DNA from: Cytidiella melzeri
Lineage: Eukaryota > Basidiomycota > Agaricomycetes > Polyporales > Irpicaceae
Length of the DNA: 64,000 bases
Direction: 5' to 3'
Assembly (NCBI GenBank): GCA_022592445.1
Contig: JABYQR010000012.1
Coordinates: forward strand, 186,001 to 250,000
Below are positions 23,196-35,070 of this stretch, piece after piece (position 1 is the stretch's first letter; every line of letters begins with the position of its first letter). Made by a program: the position numbers and the translations under genes. The notes beneath the pieces were generated by a model. It searched no databases. It was not told the origin of the DNA and saw only the letters and a list, made by a program, of their open reading frames with translations.

Positions 23196-23652
23196 ATGGC
23201 TGGTGGGCACGGTGGTAAGTGCGGCGTAGGACGTGCAACTGCGATACAAGCTGATTCATGCCTATCCTCAGGACCTGTCAGAGTATGTACAGTGTGACCT
23301 TGCGCTGTTCAGGCTAACCATATACTCTTTTCAGATTGACCCCGCCCTCGAGCGGTGGAACTCTATGGTCGGTTGCACTGCGTCTTATAACTGTTCATGC
23401 ACATCATGCTGACGCTACACTGCGCACACCACAGCGAGAAAATGTCTACAAGAGCTTCCGGTTCACCCCAAAGGCAACAGTGCAAGTGTTCGTCGGGCTG
23501 GTAGCCTTTCCGGCACTCATTTACTACGCTGCCGCGAGCACGGATGTGCGTTATTCTGCGCTGCTTATCGCAATTGCCACTGACAATACATGCCAAAACA
23601 GCTGAAGTACAAATGGACTGGACGAAGGAAAGGCGAGAGTTTGACTGCATAG
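23196..23652 (+). CDS. Complex I B15/NDUFB4-like subunit
   Basis: Small accessory subunit of mitochondrial NADH:ubiquinone oxidoreductase, inner-membrane arm. Five tiny exons fit in phase: 23196-23214, 23272-23282, 23335-23367, 23435-23545 and 23602-23652, giving 74 aa. The protein starts MAGGHGGPVRIDPALERWNS, continues RENVYKSFRFTPKATVQVF, has one membrane helix (VFVGLVAFPALIYYAAAS) and ends KYKWTGRRKGESLTA. The pattern of a Pro-containing helix followed by a basic GRRKGE-type tail is that of fungal B15 subunits. One exon is only 11 nt. The gene is convergent with COQ7, with 67 bp between stop codons. Confidence 0.78.
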
Positions 23653-23719
23653 ACTGTCCGTCTTACCCGAACATTCATCCCTGTCCCACACTCCACCGCA
23701 ATTCAAGCACTATCTCATT

Positions 23720-24516
23720 TCAAACTCTCTTGCACAGCTCAATAGCTACTTTGCATCCAGCTCCCACTACGGTACTCAGAAGGGCATGCGCGGGAGCACG
23801 CTGAGAGTTGTGCAGTACCGCCGTGTCGAGGTGCTCCAGTTCATCATCGCGAAACTCCTTGATAACCTCCTTCAGCAACGGTATGCTTGGATGTGATGTC
23901 TTCATTTTATCTAACACTTTGAGTTGGCTGCAAAACCGTCAGAACTATGTTCACGATGGTCAAGCCCCGAAGCGACGCACTCATCGTAATGTTCTCCTAT
24001 GACAGTCTCTACTGCTTCGGTGCACGCCATAGCGGCCTCTTTGCCCATGAGAGCAGTTAAAGCCCCAAGTCCGAACCCAGCCACTTTAGCCACTCCCCAC
24101 AGCATCGTCGGCCGCACACGATGTTGCAACTGCAGCTTGTTCATGACTTTCAGATGCTTCTTCTCTTGCTCCCACATGTCCTACCAACAGCACAAAAAAT
24201 ATCAGTATCTTCACGACTGTATTTCGAGCTAACGGCCTACTTGAATTAGGGGTCCGGACACGCGATCTCGCCCAAGAACAGCGAGCTGACCCATGTATAT
24301 GTAGTTGGCGGCCACTTCTCCTGCCTGGTCCACCCGTAACGCAGAGTCCAATGCATTCCTCTGTCTGTCTGTGATATCTTCCGGCGTGCTAGAGGTCGAA
24401 GGATCTACTACGTGCTTTGGGGTGGTGTAGGCCGTCGACGGAGGGACGCGGGCTGCTGTCACGAACGTCCTGCGGGAGACACACTGCCCAGCTCGCACTG
24501 ACCTTGAGGAGAGCAT
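23720..24516 (-). CDS. COQ7: COQ7 demethoxyubiquinone hydroxylase
   Basis: Di-iron hydroxylase of ubiquinone biosynthesis, mitochondrial inner membrane. It converts demethoxyubiquinone to demethylubiquinone. Three exons fit: 24516-24241, 24180-23981 and 23927-23720, giving 227 aa. The N terminus is Arg/Ser-rich and suits a mitochondrial presequence ([19 protein letters not shown]). Ferritin-like di-iron motifs are visible: [52 protein letters not shown] and [12 protein letters not shown]. Each contributes Glu or His ligands of the ExxH type. Length matches fungal Coq7. Confidence 0.95.
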
Positions 24517-24821
24517 GTTCCAGGAATTAATGGATGTAAGATAAGTAATAGGTAGGGTTTTTGAACATGAAGAGGAGGCTGAATATCACGGTAGGTGGAC
24601 AAGACAGACAGGCTCGGGATCGAACTCGCGTGGCATATGGGCGTCTGCGCTTTGTCGCAGAGGGAAACCAATTGCCATTCGATTGAACCTCTCCTCCGCT
24701 TCCTTAGGAACCAAGTCCAACCTATTCAACATAAACACTGCAGTACGTGCACAACAAATCCCACCTTGCGTTTCTTTGTTGACTTGTACCTTCTGTTAGT
24801 ACCCGTACAAGCGCGATCGCA
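24517..24821. promoter_or_regulatory. Divergent promoter of COQ7 and the PGG-motif gene
   Basis: A 305-bp interval between divergent start codons at 24516 (minus) and 24822 (plus). No individual regulatory motif stands out. The stretch just left of 24822 contains GCGCGATCGC. Confidence 0.5.
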
Positions 24822-25892
24822 ATGGCTTCTCAAACGTACGCGATCTACTCTATCCCGAGGACACCAATGGCATTAAACACTCACGCGTTACACTATAGCT
24901 TTACACCCGCAAATGTAATAGATATGACCAAAGAGAGGGACTGGGCAGCAAATATTGGTACGCAGATCTCTACTACGCTGCGTATGGGTCGCGATACATG
25001 AACGCATGCCGTAGGTATGATGGACTGGGACTCGACTCGCATCGTGTTCACCAAACGGACTCTCATCGAGTTTCTCAGGTATGCAATTCACCTCGCGAAT
25101 CGCTATACTGGACCTGATAATGATTATGACACAGATACACGGGGACAACGGTTGACACGAACTTTTCAAACGTGTCCAAGCTGCCTAGTACGTGCACACA
25201 CACATATACACATGACAAACCACAGATGCAAATCCATCGTTCAAAATGCAGAATTCGCTACTTTTGGCAAGCTCGGCGAGGGCTTCGCAAGTGCGGACGT
25301 AGTAGCTGCCCAGTCAGATGAAGAAGCAGCAGCCCCCACCGCCCACACCCGCACTCCTGCCGCTAGCAACCCAGTTGGTAGGTGATCACGATGACATTCT
25401 TTCGTTGTTCCTTGACGTGAACCCGCCTCTGTTGCTTAGAGCCAATTCCTGTAGACGGCTTCCGCCCCACGCGTCGTGTGCGTACTGCACCAGGCGGAGA
25501 AACCCACGATATTTTCGGCCACTATGTGGATGACGATGCTCTAGCCTCAGCACCACCTAGACAAGGTGAAGCCGTTGCGCAAGCACCAGAGCCCAGCGCG
25601 GTGGAAAATACTGGGTAAGGTTCTTACGTCGCAATGGGCGGGCGAATTCCTCACGTCTGGCTAGGGATAGCACCTCGGAACCTGAGAAGCTAGCGTTCAG
25701 GCCTACCCGCCGGTATGTTCTTAGGCCAAGGCCAGAGGCCTTTTCATTATGCCTGCTCACATGTGGATTAGGGTTCGTGAGACACCGGGAGGTCGTGACA
25801 ACATGTCTGATGTAAGCATATTCGCCGCCATTGTGTATTCTTCAGACTGATAGCTGACCACATTACAGATTCTCTTTGGTGGTGCACCATAG
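24822..25892 (+). CDS. Uncharacterised protein with two PGG...FG motifs
   Basis: Eight exons fit in phase: 24822-24957, 25015-25078, 25135-25187, 25252-25377, 25440-25614, 25665-25712, 25772-25811 and 25869-25892, giving 221 aa. I do not recognise the N-terminal half (MASQTYAIYSIPRTPMALNT and onward), which carries KFATFGKLGEGFASADVV around residue 85. The C-terminal half holds a duplicated motif: RPTRRVRTAPGGETHDIFG, then RPTRRVRETPGG followed by DNMSDILFGGAP at the extreme C terminus. A V..(A/P)PGG...(I/L)FG element at a protein end resembles the short motif of plant SPIRAL1 and animal Jupiter/HN1 microtubule-associated proteins. That link rests on motif shape only. No signal peptide or membrane segment is evident. 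Exon phases agree throughout, so I believe the gene is real. Confidence 0.7.
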
Positions 25893-26049
25893 AAAGACGA
25901 TTGAATGTAGAAGTAACTATGTATCTGTTCTTGGTCGGAATATCAATCCTGAGTTGTAATGGTGAATGATTCAGCCAAAGAAACGCAGTGAAAAATGAAT
26001 GGTGAACAGCCATCCTCGAGAGAAGCCACCAGTAAAACTGGCTTTCGCG

Positions 26050-26145
26050 TGGTGGCGGCGAGGTTCGAACTCGCGCGGACTTGCGCCCATTGGGAATCAA
26101 GATAAACTTAAATCCAACGCCTTAGACCAACTCGGCCACGCCACC
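26050..26145 (-). tRNA. tRNA-Leu (UAA), intron-containing
   Basis: A class II tRNA folds on the minus strand. The acceptor stem GGTGGCG pairs with CGCCACC followed by discriminator A at 26050. The D arm contains TGGCCGAGTTGGTCTAAGGC, with B box GTTCGAACC and T stem GCGAG/CTCGC. The anticodon loop context is TTGGATTTAAG, giving UAA for leucine. About 12 extra nt (TTTATCTTGATT region) after the anticodon fit a short tRNA intron, leaving about 84 nt mature. A variable arm TGGGCGCAAGTCCGC agrees with Leu. The anticodon stem appears to have an A-C mismatch at its loop-closing pair. Confidence 0.8.
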
Positions 26146-28119
26146 GTCACTCAATGACGTCAAATTAGCAGTCCGATACTCTGTGGAGTGCTCGGAGACC
26201 ACATTTGCCTGAAACATCAACCAGTAATTCGCTTGACCAGTGTAGTCTCCCCGAGGCAGAGTAGACGGGCGTTCAACCTTCGTGCCTCAGGATCTCTGTC
26301 TGACCAGTGGTCAAAGCTGAAGTAGCCCACTGCCAGTATTGATATCCGCCGCTATTGCGGATGCGGCCATTTAGGAATGTATTTTCAACGGTGCCTCGAT
26401 AAAATGCAGGGGCTGCAAATTACTGATCATGATACAACATTGCATAGATAGATTACGGCAAAAAACCAATGTCCGACTTATGTTTCGACCTGAGTGAACG
26501 ACATTTGACAAATTCCAGCGGGTGACATCGATATCGGTGCGGGACTTGGGGGCATCATGGAGCGACACAGTATTCCAGTCTCCAGGAGCAACAGCATCAC
26601 GATTGACAATGATGATAGGTGGTTTGAACTCGAACTCTGTACAAATAACGCGTAAACAAGGACCGCGTTCTAACGAGCGCGACTTGCCACCGTTCCCATC
26701 TCCATCTCCACATTCTCGCGTCAACGTCGATATGCACAACTGGCCGCTCTACGGTTATTTCAGACTCGTTGTACAGAGCCGGGTTTTGGCAAAAGTAGGG
26801 GCAGGGGCGTGTTCATTCTTGGCAGTAATCTGGCCTGCGTCAAGGGCAAAGGGATAGATATTTTCAAGACACGGTCAAACGCGATCATCGTTCCACAGAT
26901 CACTCGCCCACATGTAGTCGGCAACTGTCAATGGTAGCGTAGGGCCAGGTTCGAATGTTGCGCTGGGAAATGGACTATACCGGATACATATAGTGAGATG
27001 AACTTGCTGTGCATGGTGTTCATCTCCGGGCTGTGCATGGTCGGCTTGATATGAAATCGATGAGAACAAGGGACTTGATGGTCTGGACAATAACGACGGT
27101 CTCCGCCAGTTTCATGATCATGGATAGGTTTGTGATTTAAGTACAGGACACCGGCCAAGGCAGACGCGTGCTTATGTAACATAAAGTCGAACATGAGCCA
27201 AACAACGCGTAAACAACAGCTCTATATGGCGTCCGCCCTCTGTTTCTCCTTCTGCTGGCACCCCTCCTCCTCGCCTCCCCCCTCCGCCCTTTGCGAAACC
27301 AGATCATCGTGAGTATCTTTCGTGTCTTTCTCTCGCACATTGCCTGTGCAACAGGAAGATTTCCGAGTGCGACACGCAGAGCGAGCGTGCTAGCGGACCC
27401 ACAGCTGCCCACACAACAACCGCTGTTTGCGTCGCCTGCGACATCAACGCGTGTTGGACCCTTGGACGCCTGTTCCCCTGCTTCTGCACTCTCACGTTGT
27501 ATTCTTTCGTCTCGACGTTGTCCTACTCACTGACACTCATTCGTTCCCCAGGCGCGGCCTCCTCCGTCCAAGACCTTCGTTCACGCATCCATACGGTGAG
27601 TTCTCGAACCAACCACCATCAGTACAACATGCATGCAGGCTTGATGATATTCCAAAACCGTCGAACAATGGGACTGCACTCGCCAACTTTCCCAGTGGCT
27701 CCGCATCCCGACCACAATAGTCTTAGATCTAAATGACCACATTGCACCTGCTCCGGAGGCTCCATATATCTCTAATCGTCCATTTCATCATGATATATCT
27801 GTGCCGGTGTGGACAGCCGCTAACGCCAAACTGCTTGATGATTGTAGCCGGCCCTCCCAAAGCAGACCAAAACGCGACAAAGACACGAGACACGAGCGTA
27901 CGATTTCATTCGGAGAGATTCGAATTTCGAGATTCAGGCCTTAAAGAACTGGTTAAATCATTCGGTACGTCCCGTCGGTCACGTTCTCGTGTTTGGTGTC
28001 CTAACCTTTCGTCTGCCCCCCATCCCCTTCTCTGTGGCCTTTGTTCACGAACCTCACGAACGCACCAACTGTATCCATATCGCCTCGCTGTTGTACACTA
28101 CTCCCCCTTACTCCTTGAC
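26146..28119. other. Long CDC25 upstream region
   Basis: About 2 kb with no gene I can support. The part from about 27200 is rich in C/T and likely contains the CDC25 5' leader. A TTCG|GTACGT donor-like site at 27962-27971 suggests a leader intron. The CDC25 frame stays open upstream to an ATG at 27733, so a longer N terminus cannot be excluded. Other short open frames are weak. Confidence 0.5.
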
Positions 28120-30860
28120 ATGGCTCCCCTCAGACCCATCAAACGCCCACGCGCAGCCACACAGGATTACATTCGACTCCCCATACCTGCTGCCTTCCTC
28201 TCCGCGAAGGTCACCAACCGCAGGTTCACGATGCCCCTATTCACGCGTTCCAAACCATTGACTTCACGTCCAAGCCGCAGAGACGAGATCGACGCATTCC
28301 TTTCATCCGACGCTGAACTTGCACTGGAAGATTCGTTCGCTTCCAACATGTCGCTCAACTCTCCCCCACAATCGCACGTCCACCTCCCCTCCACAGATGA
28401 TTCACGCAACTACGTCCCAATGGACATTTCCCCCGCCCCCCAACGCGTCTTGCCTCCCTCCAAGTCGCAACCCTATCGACATGATGAAGACATGACCGCT
28501 CGTCTGCCGCCCGTCGCGAAGGTCGCGGCTGGTAGGCCACGATCGAATACCAGCTCCGGCACTCAGAGGCTCTTCGGCAAAGACGTCAGCAACAACAGAA
28601 ACAGTAGCAGCAGCGATGGGTATGTTGTTGTCAGCAACAAAGGTAGCGAAAAGGGAAAGGCCACAGAGAAGAGCGGCAAGCGTTTGCAGCGCGCGGCCTT
28701 GCCGTTTCAATGGATGAATAATGCACCAGCTGAGGATATCCCTCAGGACCAGAGCATCATGTCTTCTGCTACCAAGGTATGTCTTGTTTCGAGGCGGGCC
28801 ACACTCGCTTACATGAGCTGATGTTCGTACACTGTCAGCTCATGGATATATCGTCCTCGCCTGTTGACGCGATGGACATCGACATGTCTTTCGCGTCGAT
28901 CTCATCGTCAGCCCCCGAGCCACCTTCGCCCTTGTCAGCTGCACCTACCATCACCCAGTTCAACGTCAAACAACATTACGTGGGCTCCACTGAGTCCTCA
29001 GTGTCGAGAGAACGTTCGCTCAGCAACCTCTTCTACGAATCGGTTTCACCCAGACGTCGTTCGATCGGAGGCACGCGGCCACAGGTGTCTCATTCCGACG
29101 AAGTCGATCTTGACGTCTGTGACAGTCCTCAGCAGCCAGTGTACAAGAAGAAGCGTTCGTTCTCTCCCCAGTCGAGCCTGAGGAGAGGCCATCATCACTT
29201 GCTGAACGAAGACGCACTGTCGTCTTCGCCTGCGTTGATGTCGTCCCCCTCTGTACACAAACTCGAAAGACTCAACTCCAAGCCGATCGTCCGTGCTATG
29301 GCAGCCGGTGAGCAGATGGGCCTGAATGCGAACAACAAGCGTCCCCGGCGGCCTGTCCTTAGCGCCATGGTGATACCAGGAGACATGGAAGGCCCGTTGC
29401 ACAGTGCGCTTCCCGTGCTGGAGACTGCGGCTGGCAATAACGACCGGGAGCGGGAGAAGGTCAAGGAGGTCGACGCGAGGCCAAGGCACGGCGAACGTGC
29501 CTTGCCACCCGTCCGTCGCGCCTTCTCTGCGATGATTCCCACCTCGATCAACCCTATGGAGCAGTCATTCGAGTCGGAGGGGGAGAACTCGCTCTCGATA
29601 GATGGGCCTGATATGAGCTCTCCTGCTGTGGCGTACGCGAAACGCCAGCATGTGAAGACCATCCGTCGGTGCGACGGAACAGACGATTTCAGAAGCATGA
29701 CAGGTGCGACTGCGTTGTTGAAGCGCGACGGGGAGATGAGAGGAGCACGTAAGAGCGAAGAAAAGGTTGAGAAGCCAGTGGAGACAGAGAGGGACACCCC
29801 GAGGAGCAAGTACTTGACTGGCCTCAGCGGGTTCGGCGATAACGAAGCTCACGGGAAGGTCTTGCCTTGCCATCGCGTTCGTGAAGATGGGTTGATGAGG
29901 ATTAGCGTTGACACGGTAAGCCTCCATATTAGTGAGGACTGATCGAAGATCTAACTCGACGTTGTCTTTCTTTAGATGAACGATCTGCTCGATGGGAAGT
30001 TCGATTCGCAGATTACCGATTTCCAAGTCATCGACTGTCGTTTCGAGTACGAGTACGACGGAGGCCATATCCCCGGAGCGGTGAACGTCAACACTATCGT
30101 AGGAGTTGAGGAACTCCTCCTTGGAAAGAGTGTGAAAAAGCCAGAACCGTCGACTAGTGGAGATGGTACGAAGAAGACGGTGCTCGTATTCCATTGCGAG
30201 TTCAGCTGCAAGAGAGCACCTACCTTGTAAGTTTTTTGATTGCCCTCCGCGCGGCTGCCGCACGTATATGCGTGTTGGATGATGAACGCTAATAAAATCT
30301 TACACATTAGTGCGAAGCATCTCCGCTCGAAGGATCGTTCAGTGAATGCCCGCATGTATCCCCGTATCCACTATCCTGAGGTGTACATCCTCGAAGGCGG
30401 GTATTGTGGGTACTGGAAGGCTTCGGGCGATCGTTGCCAGCCGCCGCAGGCGTATGTGAGGATGGACGATCCAGTTCACGCTGTGGCACGCAAAGAAGAC
30501 CTGGACCAGTTTCGCAGCAAAGCGAAGTTTGGACGCACCAAATCCTATGCGTATGGCGAAAGCAAGAACACTCTCGTCGCGCCTCCGATGGTCAAGCGCA
30601 ACAGCGCGCCATCGAACTCGGTCGCTGCCCTATTTGTGACGGGGAACGCTGCGAGGAGCAGGAGGTCCAACGGGCTGCTGCAGACCCTGCAGGAGGACTC
30701 GAGCGGGGCTCTACACAGCGAGGATGAAGATACGGATGTTGGCGACAGTCCGTGCCCGCCTCCGACTAAAGGTGTCCCTTTCAAGGGCAAAAAGATCGGT
30801 CGTGCGCCTTTGATCAGGGCTGAGACTTACAACCCAGCGAGAACGATGCTCGGCTTTTGA
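28120..30860 (+). CDS. CDC25-type M-phase inducer phosphatase
   Basis: Dual-specificity phosphatase that activates CDK1 by removing inhibitory Tyr/Thr phosphate. Four exons fit: 28120-28776, 28839-29915, 29976-30226 and 30311-30860, giving 844 aa. The first about 570 residues are disordered and Ser/Pro-rich with many SP and RS sites, as expected for a regulated N terminus. The catalytic rhodanese-like domain starts at MNDLLDGKFDSQITDFQVID. It contains YEYDGGHIPGAVNVNT, the P-loop HCEFSCKRAPT (CX5R), and NARMYPRIHYPEVYILEGGY followed by CGYW, all diagnostic of CDC25. A C-terminal tail of about 130 residues follows. The start at 28120 is the likeliest, but the frame is open further upstream. 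Confidence 0.93.
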
Positions 30861-32197
30861 GTTTCCTTCGGTTTCCTGCGATATACATCACGCTCTCGTC
30901 TCTCCTTCTTTGCCTCTGCCTATGCTCTATGCCCTATGAACTGCGACCTTCCGCTCCTCAAGCCTTACCCAGAAAACTAGAAAACACGCGAGTATGTAGC
31001 GAAGACGCTCCTCACCAAGCCTTTTATCCTTGGAGATTCTCGCCATCTTGATGTTTGCCCATCTGCCAGCAAGTTGCATCATGTTTCCGCTATCAACCAC
31101 CAACACAACCCTCGATCACTCCATCAAGTCATCCCGATGATCGCTATATCATGCACTCAAGACCTGGATGACCTCAAGAACGCGCGCGAACTCTACAAGA
31201 ATAATCTGGACCCTCGTCTTGTTCCCAAGAAGCGAATGCTTGCGAACGTAATCGGACCGGTTCCATGTTTTTTCATCAAGCCCCATCTCATCACCTCAAT
31301 TTGACTCTATATATATCCGCAAGTATGGACGGTCTTTGGCCGACGTCCCTATTCAACATCTGCCACACGCATTTTCTCTCCCACTGTTTTCCATTTCTGT
31401 TCACTGTTTTCTCTTGCCATTTCTCTCTTTCGGGTCTTTGGTCGTCAGCTGTCATCCCCAGTGACAAGATGGCCTCGTCCCCCTGTTCTCGTTGTACTAT
31501 TGTCGCCTCGCTATTTTTGTTTTATCCTTCTTGTTCCATCTCTCGACTTTGCTTTCTTGCTTCCCACTACTTGTTCGAAGACTTGAAGCGGACTCGGACA
31601 ACTGCAACCACAGTACTACTATTACTCTCCCTCCACGCGCTGCTCCTTTCTTCGGTCACACAGTCCTCTGGCCACAGGTTAGGCGAAATAGCGTTTTCTC
31701 CTATACAACATTTCTATTTCATCGCATTCCTTTGCCTCCCTTGTTTGCCTCGTTCGCGTTGGAGGTGTGTCTTATCCTTCGAAGGTGCCAGCTGTTCAGT
31801 TTCCTTCGTGTGCGATATATACATTCCCAAAGTTCTGGTGTCAACCTCGTCTTCATTCTGCTCATCATCTCTGCCATACATGATCCACTTCGCATTGTCT
31901 TATTTATGTGCCCATGTCCAGCTCGTTTGCAACGTTATAATATCTATTCAGCCCTTCAGTGTAACTGTCCACTATCGCCTAGTTCGAAACCATGCCACTC
32001 TGCAGCCGAGTGGGCTCCCGCGCTTGTATATATATCACTTAAGGGCGACCCTTGGATGGATTACGAAGCTACAGTAGCCGTTACTGTGTCTGAGGAACAA
32101 GCCGCACTAGCATGCAGCTCCTACAATCCCGTCCTGGTTACGTTACGTACCGCCCAGAGACCACGCGAAGCTGTCGTTTTTCTTTTCCTTAAATGTC
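30861..32197. other. Intergenic between CDC25 and methyltransferase
   Basis: A 1.34-kb spacer. The plus strand from about 31300 to 31900 is strongly T/C-rich, which leaves long accidental open frames. A TATA-like TATATATATC lies near 32028, about 170 bp before the methyltransferase ATG. Another TATATATATCC lies near 31308. I see no gene here. Confidence 0.55.
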
Positions 32198-34790
32198 ATG
32201 TCCAAAGCGAGCCTTTCGACGTTAGGCCTAGCACAGCTTCCGCCGCCCGACGCGCTCGCTGGCCCCAACCTGAAGACGAGGAGGCGAGACTCGAGCTCGT
32301 TGAGGCGACCGCCGCGACCAGCCAGCCGTGCAGACGCTCTTCACACTGCTGGTTCACCAGTTGAGGGGACGTCGTCGGAGGGTATGCCAAAGGAGGAGGA
32401 GGGTGAGGAGGATGTGCCACATATTGTGCGAGAGGACTTGAGACACAGACAGTTCCAGTACCTGCGGGGGTCAAAGGTGCATTGTTTCCCGCGCGCGGAA
32501 GCTCCGTGGCCGATGGCGTACGACAGGGAAATTCTCGAGCTGTGAGTGTGTTGTTTGTGGTCGAACGGTTCAAGTTGGCTTTTGTCAGATGTTCCCGACG
32601 CGGCGTGGCTGATGGTGTTTGGGATTGCTGGGTTTTGTAGGTCCCTCATGGACTCGCCGTTGATCCAGGCTCTGCGTGATTGTCATTCGTTTGTCGAGTT
32701 TCATGGCAAGAACCCGAGGCGGTGCTTGGATTTGGGGACTGCTGTAAGTAGCGCCTCAGGTGTGGTGGCCATGTATTACTAGTGACTAATAGTTTTTCGT
32801 GAATAGGTTGGAAACTGGGTAGTGGACACAGCACGGACGTTTCCAGAGTGCACCTTTGTGAGAACATCAACGATGCTTGGCTACAAAGCTTGTCGCCGAT
32901 AGCTCATACGCACAATGCCCGGTTACAGGTTGGATTTGACCTGATGGATATCCAGACGAGTTTGAAATACGTCGAGCCTTCCGTGGCGAACCGCATAACA
33001 TGGGTGCACGGCAACTTGTACGTAGCTCAGCATGAGCCTCACACGGGCAGGACGCACGACTGCTGTATATGCTGACCACTCAGCGTCACAGTTTGAAATT
33101 CCCTCTGCCGTTTGAAGATGACGAGTTTGATTATATCCACCTCTCAAATGTCGCGCTGGCCGTGCCCGAACATAAGGTGCGTCGGCCTTGCTTTTTCTTC
33201 ATCACATCATGAAGCTCAGACAAAGTCGAATTTTGCAGTGGAGCCCTTTGTTCGAGGTTTGTCTTGCACACTTGCAGAGTTGCTGTGCGATAGCTTTGCT
33301 TACTTACAGTGGCTGTTTCCTAGGAACTGAACCGTATCCTCAGTCCAAGTGGTGTCATCGAAATGCTCCAGCAAGGTATTTGGCGAACTTGCTGGACTAT
33401 CTCTGCTGGACTTATCTTTCTACGTGTTGTAGATGCGCGGTTTCCCGTCTTACCGCGATGGTTCACAGACCCCTTGCACGATCATTTGTGGCTTCCGCAG
33501 GCAGGTCGGCAGAATTACGCACACAACAAGTACATACCTATTCGAGAAGTGTCACGGAGAGTGCCCCATGCATACGGCCTGCTAGAGGAACTCTTCAACT
33601 CGGTCTTCGATAGTAGGTTCATAAACCGGACGCCCAGTGGTGAGTTTTATGCGCATATACCCGTAGAGTACCCTCCAATGCTGACATGGCGGACAGCTAT
33701 TCTGCCCAGCTACTTCATGAGCGCTTTTTCCAAGGTGATCTCACCGCCCGCGCTGAGTCTATCAATGCCACCGATAGCGCCGCCTATTTCCAAGTCTTTG
33801 CAGGCACGTCCTGCGCCGCCTCCTTCTGGAACAACATCCGACCCTCTCGACCCTTCTGCCTATTTCATCCCTAACCCAGACCGGTACTCGATGATCGTCG
33901 TCCCACCCTCGCCCACGGTCGCAGATAGCGCTTCGATAAAGAGCGACACCACGTTTTCGGCTTCCATCTTCAAAGAGCTAGACATGCCAGACGAAACCAA
34001 GATGGGAGCTGTTAAAAACGAAGAAGATTTTACAGATCAGCCTCCGCCGGTACCGCCTAAACCTTCCGACCCACGACGCCTCGTCATCCCTCCGCTAGAG
34101 CGTATCCGAACGACGTCCTTGTTCCTTCACAACAAAAACCCCTCGACCGGGAGCCTAGCGCGTTCACGCACGCCTTCCTCGCTCTCGCTCTCGCTCTCCC
34201 CCTCCTCTCCGCGTCGTGAACGCCCTACGGCACAGCTCTCGTTGAAAGACACGACTCAGCTGGGAGGCGAAGCCGCCACTAGCAACTTGTTCCGTGTGGA
34301 GCGGTTGTTGGAGATGGGGGAGGGAGCGCTGTATATGCATCTGTATCAGGCGTCGCGGACAGTGTTCGCGGTGAAGGAGGCGATGTGGGACGAGCTGAAG
34401 GGGAGAATGGAGGAGAAGGACGAGGGGTTGGTGGAGCATGGGTGGAAGACATGTGAGGATTACCAGGAGGAGGAGAGTAGAAGGAGGTTTGATGGGTTGT
34501 TAGAGGGGTATAAGCAGTATGTTGTTGAAATATGTGTCTTCGCGAGCACTGATACTGACCGCTCTCCTTTTCATTGTGACAGTGATATGGGAATACGTCT
34601 GTCATTTTGGCACTCGTTGTTGAGGCGCGGATGGGGGCTGCCTGCTCAGACGCCTCTGTCTGGTGCTGAGATTGGTGCGGAGGACAAACTCCGGCAGGCC
34701 ATACTCGAGGCGAGAAAAAATGCAACCGAGGAAGAGTTCCACACTCCTGTGAGGACTCTGAGGTTGCTCATTGGCGTCAAGCGATCGTGA
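32198..34790 (+). CDS. Class I SAM-dependent methyltransferase
   Basis: Nine exons fit in phase: 32198-32541, 32641-32743, 32807-32857, 32929-33017, 33092-33176, 33239-33256, 33324-33375, 33433-34516 and 34583-34790, giving 677 aa. The Rossmann-type methyltransferase core spans about residues 100-290. Motif I is CLDLGTAVGNWVVDTA, with the acidic end of the next strand in VGFDLMDIQ. The domain continues with PFEDDEFDYIHLSN and ELNRILSPSGVIEML. A long Ser/Pro-rich middle contains a PPPVPPKP stretch that could bind SH3 domains. The C-terminal part (WHSLLRRGWGLPAQTP) recurs in large mushroom methyltransferases. Motif I reads GTAVG rather than GxGxG. One exon is only 18 nt. The substrate is unknown. 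Confidence 0.85.
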
Positions 34791-35070
34791 GCTTGAACTT
34801 TGACATTTATTTGTATTTTCCGGGGAGTTCACCGCGTACTGCATTCGTATCTGGACCCTCTGTTGACGTACAGAGACAGTGCATCGACTTTGTGTTGTCA
34901 CACCAGATTCTGTTTGAATTTCATCGTTAGATCATGTTGCAACACCTTTCAAGTCTCACTTACTGCTGGTATACTCATTTATTATTTATTTTGCATGAGG
35001 CTACGTAGATCACACATTGTAATACAGTAGTGGACAACACTGTGCCGCACTATCTTTTCCACGACTTTAC
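34791..35070. terminator. Convergent 3' flank between methyltransferase and DJ-1-like gene
   Basis: A 280-bp interval between two convergent stop codons, T/A-rich around 34970-35030 (ATTTATTATTTATTTTG). It is a likely shared site for 3'-end formation. No specific polyadenylation signal can be fixed from sequence alone. Confidence 0.45.

Noticed and set aside
24836..24859. Candidate intron at the start of the PGG-motif gene
   Set aside because: It would be only 24 nt, far below any spliceosomal intron here, and the sequence reads through in frame.
27733..28119. Longer CDC25 N terminus starting at 27733
   Set aside because: The frame is open, but the extra residues look like translated leader and a likely leader-intron donor lies within. 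28120 gives a Pro/Arg-rich start typical of CDC25. It is kept as an alternative only.
29046..29809. Minus-strand open frames of 147-204 codons across CDC25
   Set aside because: They are antisense shadows of the CDC25 coding exon created by high G+C codon usage.
31265..32364. Two long overlapping plus-strand open frames (270 and 290 codons) upstream of the methyltransferase
   Set aside because: They lie in T/C-rich sequence with few stops by composition. The proteins are hydrophobic and Ser/Cys/Phe-rich without any domain, and both overlap the true first exon or its leader.
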